Shown piece after piece: positions 6,774-13,055 of a stretch of 44,158 nucleotides of DNA. The notes beneath the pieces were generated by a model. The model worked only from the letters and a program-made list of their open reading frames with translations, was not told the origin of the DNA and ran no database searches. Numbering within the stretch: the stretch's first letter is position 1; every line of letters starts with the position of its first letter. The translations under genes were made by a program, and so were the position numbers. Source of the stretch: Candidatus Moraniibacteriota bacterium (GTDB lineage: Bacteria; Patescibacteriota; Minisyncoccia; Moranbacterales; UBA1568); the NCBI GenBank assembly GCA_017992575.1, contig JAGOOJ010000001.1, positions 1 through 44,158 of the forward strand. Reading direction: 5' to 3'.

Positions 6774-8549
6774 ATGAAAAAATTTCTGTGTTTGTTGCTA
6801 CTCCTTCTCGGAGTAGCGAGCGCCCAGGGAGAGCAATCTCATTGGACGTGGCGTCAGATGGTGAGGTCGATTGACGAGCTGCAAAGCCTGCAAAGCGGTG
6901 TTGCTCCTCATCGGTCCATAGTGGCTGGAGTGGTAACGCAATCGGTTTCCACCGTGAGCGTTCCTGCCTCGGCTCCGACGAGCGTTGCCCCGACCACTTC
7001 GGTCCAGACCTTTTCGCTCAAGTCGGGCGAAACGATGAGCGGTCGCTTCGGGAAGCAGGCGCAAGCGATTTGCGCCTACAACCAGATTGCGAATTGCAAC
7101 ATCGTGCAAGCTGGAAAGTCGTATCGGTTGCTAGGCACTGTGCCTCAGGCGACCAAGATGCAAGCCACAGCGCTTCCGCTCACGGCTCACCTCAGTGCTT
7201 CAACGGCATACCTCGACAACGTGTTCCTTTGGGAGCGTGTTGGTGGGGCGCCGCTTCGGAGTTGCGGTAAGCAAGACGTGGCGACGGTCAACGAGAAGGC
7301 GTGGAACGCACTCATCAAACAAGGCCTCCTCACGGAAGCCGAGCGCGATGAACTGCGCGTGCTTACTAAGGGGTTGACGGAACCGAAAATCGGCCATGCC
7401 GACAACGGAACTGTTCAGCTCACACGGGGCATGCGTCTTGAATCGGTGACGTTTTGCAAGGACGGTCAACCGGTGGTGCGTACCAACGTCAAGACGGCCT
7501 GGGATTTCGGTACGGCGGTGTTCGCTCAAGAGTTCACGCTCAAGAGTGGCAAGCGGGTCCTGTGGGTCCGCAACTGCCTGAACTGGTCTACTCGGTCGCC
7601 GCTTCCTCCGCCGGTGGTTGCAGAACCGCCGGTGGTGGTACCTCCTGAAGCTGCGCCGACGCCGACACCCGCTCCGCCTCCGCCTGCAAAGGTGGTGGTG
7701 CCTACGCCCCGTCCGCCAGCCGAGCAATTGGCTTGCGACGAATGGGATGTGCGGGCCAGTGCCGGTGCCGAGCTCTCGCAAGGCGCGGGGACGAGGACGG
7801 TGGCGCTTTATGGCGACGCTGAAGTTGGTACCTGCCCCTTCAAATGGGAGGACAAGGCAGGCGTTTTCAACGAAGCGCTCATCGCCGGTCGGGTTCATGC
7901 GGCAGACGACGCCTGGCGTGGTTGGGATGGCAAGACGGTCACCGCCATGGCTGGTTTCGGTCTCCGGCGGTCGTTCCCGGACGGTTCCATGGACCTGTAT
8001 CGGCTCATGGCCGGTGTGCGGACGAACAATGGGTCGCAAGGCCTGTACTCGCACGACGCGCGCTGGAAAGTGCTCGGCCTCTATGGCACGCATTACCGGG
8101 TCGAGGACGATGGCACGAACGAAACGCACTACCGCTGGGGCTTGAATGTCCACTTCGGGCAGGCCACAGGTTCTGCTTCCTACAGTGGCTCTTCGCTTCC
8201 GCTTCCGCGTTACAACGGCAGTATCGAAGTAGGAGTCAGGCGCTATGTTGATCCGCAAGGTGAAGACATTCGCCGGTTCTGGGAGTTGAACGCAACAATG
8301 GTGTCGCCGGACTATGCTGGCATCAGCCCTCGGGTTGGTGTCTGCAATGGCGATGACACCCTGTGCGGTCTGGTTGGTGTCAACATCGACGTGCAGAACG
8401 GCGGTGTGGCAGCGATGGTTGGTGTCCAGGTCAACACACCTGGGGTCATCCGCTATAACAGGGATGGTCGAATCATGAAGGACGTCGTCGAGGCCGCCAA
8501 GGTCAACGGCACCACCTTCTCGTTCGCGCCGGCCACCAAGCGCAAATAA
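6774..8549 (+). CDS. Secreted LysM-like / proline-rich / beta-strand-rich protein (island gene 2)
   Basis: 591 residues. Signal peptide at 1-17 (KKFLCLLLLLLGVASA). A LysM-like segment lies at about 79-121 (FSLKSGETMSGRFGKQAQAI, then NIVQAGKSYRLLG), which suggests binding to peptidoglycan or another glycan. A cysteine-containing globular region follows at about 150-272, then a proline-rich linker at about 275-317 (PPPVVAEPPVVVPPEAAPTP), then a C-terminal domain at 318-591 with many alternating aromatic and polar residues and repeated short Gly/Tyr-rich strands. That last part resembles an outer-membrane beta barrel or a beta-sandwich, although CPR bacteria are not known to have an outer membrane. 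AGGAG precedes the ATG. The G+C-rich composition matches the neighbouring island genes. Function is unknown. Confidence 0.75.
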   Translation: MKKFLCLLLLLLGVASAQGEQSHWTWRQMVRSIDELQSLQSGVAPHRSIVAGVVTQSVSTVSVPASAPTSVAPTTSVQTFSLKSGETMSGRFGKQAQAICAYNQIANCNIVQAGKSYRLLGTVPQATKMQATALPLTAHLSASTAYLDNVFLWERVGGAPLRSCGKQDVATVNEKAWNALIKQGLLTEAERDELRVLTKGLTEPKIGHADNGTVQLTRGMRLESVTFCKDGQPVVRTNVKTAWDFGTAVFAQEFTLKSGKRVLWVRNCLNWSTRSPLPPPVVAEPPVVVPPEAAPTPTPAPPPPAKVVVPTPRPPAEQLACDEWDVRASAGAELSQGAGTRTVALYGDAEVGTCPFKWEDKAGVFNEALIAGRVHAADDAWRGWDGKTVTAMAGFGLRRSFPDGSMDLYRLMAGVRTNNGSQGLYSHDARWKVLGLYGTHYRVEDDGTNETHYRWGLNVHFGQATGSASYSGSSLPLPRYNGSIEVGVRRYVDPQGEDIRRFWELNATMVSPDYAGISPRVGVCNGDDTLCGLVGVNIDVQNGGVAAMVGVQVNTPGVIRYNRDGRIMKDVVEAAKVNGTTFSFAPATKRK

Positions 8550-8593
8550 CTGAACACGGCTTTATTCTCAATGTCGATAAAAACTGCTTACCA

Positions 8594-8692
8594 CCTGTCT
8601 AAAGACAGGGGACGTCCAGCGTATACGTTGGAATGGAGCAAGCAAGACAGAGCGTCATGAACTCATGACGTCACAACGATACGAAAGTATCG
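8594..8692 (+). repeat. Array of four consecutive short hairpins
   Basis: Within 100 bases of non-coding DNA four separate palindromes follow each other: 8594-8599/8604-8609 (CCTGTC-TAAA-GACAGG), 8616-8631 (CCAGCGTATACGTTGG, self-complementary with a G-U), 8653-8660/8663-8670 (CGTCATGA-AC-TCATGACG) and 8677-8682/8687-8692 (CGATAC-GAAA-GTATCG, a GNRA tetraloop). None has a T-run, so they are not terminators. The array lies just after the island's second gene, in its 3' untranslated region if transcription continues. Confidence 0.75.
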
Positions 8693-8832
8693 GAGTGAGA
8701 AAAGCGAAATTCAGTTCGATAGAGGCGGAGTATCCCACGTGGATGCCCGCCTTTACCCTTTTCTATGACTATTTTAGGTTTTTTTATAAGAATATATGTG
8801 GGGTTGACCACGTCGGTCGCGACCGGTGGTTG

Positions 8833-8884
8833 ACCCTGTGTAATCTGGCTTTGCCTGTCCGCTTGAAGCGGAATTACACAGGGT
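8833..8884 (+). promoter_or_regulatory. 12-bp inverted repeat overlapping a promoter -35 (possible operator)
   Basis: ACCCTGTGTAAT (8833-8844) and ATTACACAGGGT (8873-8884) are perfect reverse complements, and the right arm ends on the first base of the TTGACA at 8884. A second palindrome, TCCGCT-TGA-AGCGGA (8858-8872), lies inside. Two additional GGTTGACC motifs occur just upstream. The position suits a repressor or activator site; a role as RNA structure is less likely because it lies upstream of the transcription start. Confidence 0.5.
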
Positions 8885-8911
8885 TGACAAATTCCGTGGA
8901 TATGCTAGTAT
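8884..8911 (+). promoter_or_regulatory. Promoter of island gene 3
   Basis: TTGACA (8884-8889), a 16-base spacer and an extended -10, TGC-TAGTAT (8903-8911). The leader to the ATG at 9120 is about 200 bases. Confidence 0.75.
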
Positions 8912-8992
8912 ACTCTCTCGTTCCTTTTCATAGGTACGCGGGGGGTGATACTCCCAGTGTATCGGCTTATACCATTTTCACGGAGGTGCATG

Positions 8993-9090
8993 GGCGGTTG
9001 AGACAGTACTCCTGTTTTAACCGCCGAAGGACATCGGAGTTTCTAGGCGGGTGGAAGGCTTACTTTCACTCATGCCTTCCTCCTTTTTCT
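8993..9090 (+). promoter_or_regulatory. Structured leader with terminator-like hairpin (possible attenuator)
   Basis: The leader contains a stem GGCGGTT/AACCGCC (8993-8999 with 9019-9025) with an inner ACAG/CTGT stem. A second stem, GGAAGGC/GCCTTCC (9053-9059 with 9074-9080), is followed by a T-rich run (TCCTTTTTCTTTC), and the start codon lies 40 bases further on. A terminator-like hairpin between promoter and gene is the arrangement of attenuators and riboswitches. I match it to no known class. Confidence 0.45.
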
Positions 9091-9119
9091 TTCACCCCTC
9101 AACATCTACAGGGGGCATC

Positions 9120-9935
9120 ATGCGTCGCTTCATTATCAGCATCATCTCGCTTCTCTTCGCTCTCACGGCGGTTCAAGCCCAAGTGCGGGTCAAGGAGAGC
9201 GACAAACCCGTCGGTTCGGTCACGGCGACCGGCGACCTGTCCTACCAGATCGTGGTGGAAAAGACCGGCGTGGTCGTTCGTCTCGATCTGGGTCAAGTCG
9301 TTCCGGCTGAAACACTGGCTTGGGTTGGCAACGGGCGTCAACCAGGCGCTGTGCGAGCGTTCTGCTCGGCCAACCCCGGCATTTGCCAACAACCGTTCCA
9401 CATGTGGTGTGGGAAGGGGCAGAACGCCGAGGTGTGCCGGCAGGTACAGGATGTGAGCATCTCGTGCCACAACCCGGCCAACCAGTCGTTCTGCAGTTCG
9501 CTCGCCTGGGTTCACCGCGAATCCGATGGCGAGATGAACAAGGGCACGCCCTGGGCCGACGATGCAGTCCTCCTTGACTTCTTGGCCGGCAAGACGGTTG
9601 ATCCGACTCTGGTGGAGAACATCCGCAAGTGCACTTACCGTCCGGCAACCTTCGCGGTGGTCTGCGACGTGGTGGTCAAGCCCGAGCAGAAGGGGACTGG
9701 TCGGTTCCAGTCGCACTTCAGTGCCGTCGACCAGAAGACTGGTGTGGTGTACGCCGGTTACCAACCCCAGCGGGTCAAGGCAGGTTCGCATCCGGTGCAG
9801 GTGTACCAAGACGACGGCCAGGGCAATCCGCACCAGGTCATCGGCACAGGTGCCCAGCAGCCTCGCCTCGACCAACCGTCGACTGAAGCCATTGGCTTCG
9901 CCCCGGCCACTCCGGCCTCGGCGCCCAAGAAGTAA
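9120..9935 (+). CDS. Secreted cysteine-rich protein (island gene 3), paralogue of gene 4
   Basis: 271 residues with a signal peptide cleaved after about Ala20 (FALTAVQA). The start is the ATG at 9120, where the signal peptide begins (AGGGGGC lies just upstream). The mature part has eight cysteines (in FCSANPGIC, MWCG, EVCR, SCHN, FCSS, KCTY, VCD). It shares an ordered set of motifs with island gene 4: TGxVxRLDxxQ, GIC, CTY, VC, HFSA, GYQPQR/AYQPQR and GNPH. The cysteines suggest disulphide bonds outside the cytoplasm. The proline-rich tail (ATPASAPKK) is extra. It has its own promoter, long leader and terminator. No known family is recognised. Confidence 0.75.
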   Translation: MRRFIISIISLLFALTAVQAQVRVKESDKPVGSVTATGDLSYQIVVEKTGVVVRLDLGQVVPAETLAWVGNGRQPGAVRAFCSANPGICQQPFHMWCGKGQNAEVCRQVQDVSISCHNPANQSFCSSLAWVHRESDGEMNKGTPWADDAVLLDFLAGKTVDPTLVENIRKCTYRPATFAVVCDVVVKPEQKGTGRFQSHFSAVDQKTGVVYAGYQPQRVKAGSHPVQVYQDDGQGNPHQVIGTGAQQPRLDQPSTEAIGFAPATPASAPKK

Positions 9936-9955
9936 GCGCCGACAGCGCCTCACTC

Positions 9956-10011
9956 GCCCCAGAAGGGAAGAATCAGTGCAGTGCACGAGATTCTCCTTCC
10001 GGGGCTTTTTT
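9956..10011 (+). terminator. Intrinsic terminator after island gene 3
   Basis: A long imperfect stem, from GCCCCAGAAGGGAAGAATC at 9956-9974 to GATTCTCCTTCCGGGGC at 9989-10005, followed by TTTTTT. Confidence 0.9.
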
Positions 10012-10061
10012 CTTACCTAAAATATGGCTTTTTTAAGCCAATTCTTATAACCACTAGGGGG

Positions 10062-10090
10062 TTGACAGAATCCACGGGAGGGTGTATAAT
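10062..10090 (+). promoter_or_regulatory. Consensus promoter of island gene 4
   Basis: TTGACA (10062-10067), a 17-base spacer and TATAAT (10085-10090), a perfect sigma-70 consensus. The leader to the ATG at 10197 is about 100 bases and contains GGGC-GTAT-GCCC and CCCC...GGGG hairpins. Confidence 0.92.
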
Positions 10091-10196
10091 GGTCTATTCG
10101 GTGGGCGTATGCCCCCGACCCAGTTCCTTGTCACTGTATCCAACCGCCTCCCCACTGCTCGCGGGGATCAAGGCTCATTTTGAAGAGGAGAGCACC

Positions 10197-10739
10197 ATGA
10201 AGACGACTTTCAAGCTTTTGGCCATCTCGGCCACTCTGGCTCTGGCCACCCAGGCCATCGCTGCTCCGACTTGCGCCATGCAGGTGACCGGAAACCAGGT
10301 GAAGGTGATCATCGCCGATACCGGCCTGGTTTACCGCTTGGATCGCCAGCAGATCCCGCCGCAGGGCGCCAAGGTCTATACGGGCACTGGCCGTCCCGAC
10401 GTCGACCGCACCGTGTCCTGCAAGGACGCCAATGGCATCTGCGCTGGCGCCAGCTGGTATTTGCGTTTTGCCGACGCACAGCAGGGCTTCCCGGGCGACG
10501 AAGCACTGGCCTCCGACCCGCGCGTGGTGCCCTGCACCTACGACGCCGGCGCGTTGGCCCAGGTGTGCACCTTTACGCTCAACGACGGCATGAAGACCGA
10601 CCGCGGCGAGGTGCGCATGCACTTTTCCGCCAAGGTGGGCGACCAGGTCCCGGCGGCCTACCAGCCCCAGCGCGGTGGCTGCGCGGTCACCAAGGACGCG
10701 GATGGCAATCCGCACACCACCGTCGCCGTCACGCGCTGA
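10197..10739 (+). CDS. Secreted cysteine-containing protein (island gene 4), paralogue of gene 3
   Basis: 180 residues; signal peptide with cleavage after about Ala23 (LATQAIAA before PTC). The start is the ATG at 10197, preceded by GAGGAG with 6-base spacing. Six cysteines lie in the mature protein (PTCAM, VSCKDANGIC, VPCTY, QVCTF, GGCAV). It is clearly related to island gene 3: TGLVYRLDRQQ matches TGVVVRLDLGQ, NGIC matches PGIC, CTYDAGALAQVC matches CTYRPATFAVVC, and AYQPQR matches GYQPQR. It is the shorter, minimal form of the family. It has the strongest promoter in the window and its own terminator, so it is likely to be highly expressed. Function is unknown. Confidence 0.8.
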   Translation: MKTTFKLLAISATLALATQAIAAPTCAMQVTGNQVKVIIADTGLVYRLDRQQIPPQGAKVYTGTGRPDVDRTVSCKDANGICAGASWYLRFADAQQGFPGDEALASDPRVVPCTYDAGALAQVCTFTLNDGMKTDRGEVRMHFSAKVGDQVPAAYQPQRGGCAVTKDADGNPHTTVAVTR

Positions 10740-10776
10740 CGCCTCGGCCGCGGCTGAACCCAGCCGCACCAACCCA

Positions 10777-10807
10777 CCCCCGGAACTCAAAATCCCGGGG
10801 GTTTTTT
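10777..10807 (+). terminator. Intrinsic terminator after island gene 4
   Basis: A CCCCCGG/CCGGGGG stem (10777-10783 with 10795-10801), followed by TTTTTT. Confidence 0.93.
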
Positions 10808-10840
10808 CTTTTTCTCCTTTTTCTTTTTCCACTTTTCTCG

Positions 10841-10846
10841 TATACT
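10841..10846 (+). promoter_or_regulatory. -10 element directly in front of the SDR start codon
   Basis: TATACT ends 6 bases before the ATG at 10853, so transcription would start at or next to the start codon (leaderless mRNA). No good -35 is visible; the upstream stretch is pyrimidine-rich. Confidence 0.55.
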
Positions 10847-10852
10847 AAAGGC

Positions 10853-11626
10853 ATGATTATGGAAACAGTAGAAACGAAAACACAATCGGTCATCCTTATT
10901 ACCGGAGCTACTTCTGGTATTGGTTTGGCATTGGCGCGACTGTTTGCGCGTGATAAACATGATGTGTTTTTGGTGGCGCGTGATGAGGAGCAACTGAAAG
11001 CTGTCCAGAAAGATTTGTCTCAAACATACGAAGTAACGGTCTATTATGCTTGTGGTGATATGACTGACCGACACTTTGTAGCCACACTCCCGGCATTGGT
11101 GCATGAGAAACAGCTGGTGGTTTCCTGTCTCGTCAATAACGCGGGGAGCGGCGTCCAGGGGGCGTTTGCTGAAACCGATTGGGAGAAGGAAATTACCTCT
11201 TTCGAGCTTATTGCCTATGCGCCTACCTATTTGAGCAAAGTCTTTCTATCTGATCTGATTCAGAATCAAGGAAAAATTTTGAATGTTATTTCTACCTCGG
11301 CCTATGCTCCGGGAAATAATATGGCGGTGTACTCGGCTGGCAAAGCCTATCTGTTATCTTTTTCAGAATCATTGTCTCTCGAACTGGCATCACAGGGGGT
11401 CACGGTAACGGCGCTCGTCCCTGGACCGACTCGTACCGGATTTCAGTCAGCCAATGGCCTCGGAGAACTCCCCAGTTGGCGTTTCCCCAGTGCAGAAGCG
11501 GTAGCTTCATTTGGGTACCGGGCGCTTCAAAAAAATAAAACCGTGGCCATTCATGGGCTACGGAATAGACTCAACTATTTGGTTTTGAAATACACTCCGC
11601 GTTTTATCGTGCGGATGTGTGCTTGA
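10853..11626 (+). CDS. Short-chain dehydrogenase/reductase
   Basis: A classical SDR oxidoreductase of 257 residues using NAD(P)H. It has the nucleotide-binding motif TGATSGIG at 17-24, NNAG at 95-98, the catalytic Ser near 147-149 and YSAGK with Tyr160 and Lys164, then the PGPTRT segment near the C-terminus. The start is ATG at 10853 (a second ATG lies two codons on); the -10 hexamer sits 6 bases upstream, so a leaderless mRNA is likely. The substrate is not evident; this branch is often annotated as DltE or a 3-oxoacyl reductase. Its last 23 bases overlap the end of the convergent O-antigen-ligase-like gene. Confidence 0.9.
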   Translation: MIMETVETKTQSVILITGATSGIGLALARLFARDKHDVFLVARDEEQLKAVQKDLSQTYEVTVYYACGDMTDRHFVATLPALVHEKQLVVSCLVNNAGSGVQGAFAETDWEKEITSFELIAYAPTYLSKVFLSDLIQNQGKILNVISTSAYAPGNNMAVYSAGKAYLLSFSESLSLELASQGVTVTALVPGPTRTGFQSANGLGELPSWRFPSAEAVASFGYRALQKNKTVAIHGLRNRLNYLVLKYTPRFIVRMCA

Positions 11627-13010
11627 ATTCGGGCAGTTGCCGGAAGGCAATGAGGGCCCCGAGCAGGATGAAGAATATCCACTGAAGGGGGGTGTCTTTG
11701 TAGATGTTGTCAGTGAGTGAAGAGAGGAGTAGGAGTCCACTGTAGAGCGAGAAAGCCACCACCAAGCGACGATAAGCAAGCGGGAGGGTCCAGAGGGTAC
11801 GGATTTCGGAGCCAATCAGAGTGAGATAGAGCAAAAAAACAGTCAGGCCGATTACACCTCCTTCAACATAGAATTTGACGAAATCATTGTGAGAATCAGT
11901 GCTACCGAGGCTGGTACCACGCAGACTGTAGGCGTAGGAGCTGAACGTATCGAGTCCGGTTCCATAGAGTCGTCGGCCATCGATGCGCAGTTTGGTCGTG
12001 ACATCATGCCAGATTTCTTGGCGCCACACAATTGAACTATCCGGTTTGGTTTGAAAGCTTTCCAAAATGCGATCATGAATAGTTGGTGAAAAAACAAACA
12101 GTATGGCAGGGATGGCAATGAGTGGAAAGAGGAAGATGCGGGAACGCCAGAGTGCCAAAATGAGGACGTAGAGAAAGAGGGCTACCCAAGCTACTCGGGT
12201 GTAGGTGAGAAGCAGGAGGAAGATCGCAATGAATCCGTAGCAGATGAGGACGAAGGGGAGGAGAGCAGAACGCTCTGTGCGGGCCGTGTCATTTTTCGAA
12301 GGTGGGAGAAAAAAGTAAAACGTCATGATGGCAAAGAGTGAAAAGAGATAGAGGGCCAAGACGTTGGTATGGGCAAACGTGCCATAGATACGAGGGACAT
12401 CGACACTGCTGTCGGTGAGCCCGATGTTGAGGGCGACCTGACGAACTGATTCCATGACGGGCAGGATTGAGGAAAAGAGCAGGATGAGGAGCGCCTGTTT
12501 CATTTTGGTTGTGTCAGTAACGGAGATAAAGGCCAAGAAGCTGATGGAAAAGATAGAGACGAGGCGAGCAATTTCCTCTATGGACTGGAGGGGGTCGACA
12601 CTGTAGGTAGCGGAAACCAGCCCAAAGAGTCCGAGGAGAGCAAAGGGTTTCCAGAGAGGGAAATGGAGCATCTTTTTGATGTAGAGCGCGAAGATGGTAA
12701 CGCTTAGTAAAATAAGAAAGACTCCGAGCGCTTGCGAAAGACTCATCGACACATTCGATCCAATCGAAATATGAATAGTTTCAGAAAGGTAGTCGAGGGT
12801 CATGCGAATGGTAATGAGGATGCCAAGGAGCACGAGGGGTCGTTTCAAAAAAGCAAAAGAAGCGAGTACCACGAACACACCTGGTGCCATGAGCGGACTC
12901 ATACCCAGGATGAGTGAGAGACTCAGAAAGAGGGCAGAGATAAAAAAAAGTCCCACCCAAAAACTTGCTTGTTTGGGCGAAAAGAAGCTGGTTTCAGGAG
13001 TGGTATTCAT
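11604..13010 (-). CDS. O-antigen ligase / Wzy-type polymerase-like membrane protein
   Basis: A polytopic membrane protein of 468 residues with about 11-12 hydrophobic helices. The large extracytoplasmic loop near 330-385 carries the Wzy_C/WaaL signature, including YGTGLDTFSSY and SHNDFVKFYVEGGVIG, with the conserved histidine in SHND. Such enzymes polymerise lipid-linked oligosaccharides or transfer glycans to an acceptor such as protein or lipid outside the membrane. The ATG at 13010 lies 8 bases after a TATACT, again close to leaderless. It is divergent from the GT4 gene at 13056, and overlaps the SDR gene tail to tail. Whether it acts as polymerase or ligase cannot be told from the sequence. 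Confidence 0.85.
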   Translation of the reverse strand: MNTTPETSFFSPKQASFWVGLFFISALFLSLSLILGMSPLMAPGVFVVLASFAFLKRPLVLLGILITIRMTLDYLSETIHISIGSNVSMSLSQALGVFLILLSVTIFALYIKKMLHFPLWKPFALLGLFGLVSATYSVDPLQSIEEIARLVSIFSISFLAFISVTDTTKMKQALLILLFSSILPVMESVRQVALNIGLTDSSVDVPRIYGTFAHTNVLALYLFSLFAIMTFYFFLPPSKNDTARTERSALLPFVLICYGFIAIFLLLLTYTRVAWVALFLYVLILALWRSRIFLFPLIAIPAILFVFSPTIHDRILESFQTKPDSSIVWRQEIWHDVTTKLRIDGRRLYGTGLDTFSSYAYSLRGTSLGSTDSHNDFVKFYVEGGVIGLTVFLLYLTLIGSEIRTLWTLPLAYRRLVVAFSLYSGLLLLSSLTDNIYKDTPLQWIFFILLGALIAFRQLPEFKHTSAR

Positions 13011-13018
13011 ATAGTTTC

Positions 13019-13049
13019 AGTATACCATTGAATGTTTTTTTGTTACAAT
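13019..13049. promoter_or_regulatory. Compact divergent promoter pair
   Basis: Only 45 bases separate the two start codons. The minus-strand -10 is TATACT (13024-13019), 8 bases from the ATG at 13010. The plus-strand extended -10 is TGT-TACAAT (13041-13049), 6 bases from the ATG at 13056. The minus-strand -35 region (TTGTAA) overlaps the plus-strand -10, so the two promoters should compete. Confidence 0.6.
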
Positions 13050-13055
13050 AGATGT

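Noticed and set aside
7200..8258. Long minus-strand open frame (352 codons) opposite island gene 2
   Set aside because: It is antisense to a gene with a signal peptide, Shine-Dalgarno site and domain order. High G+C removes stop codons on the other strand, and its translation is Arg/His-rich without motifs.
8665..9456. Plus-strand open frame of 263 codons spanning the promoter and leader of island gene 3
   Set aside because: It runs through a clear promoter and hairpins, has no ribosome site, and overlaps a better gene in another frame.
9099..9986. Long minus-strand open frame (295 codons) opposite island gene 3
   Set aside because: Same reason: it mirrors the cysteine-rich gene, has no ribosome site and gives a low-complexity translation.
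10271..10852. Extended N-terminus for the SDR reaching back into island gene 4
   Set aside because: The extension crosses a strong terminator and is an off-frame reading of island gene 4; SDR homology begins after 10853.
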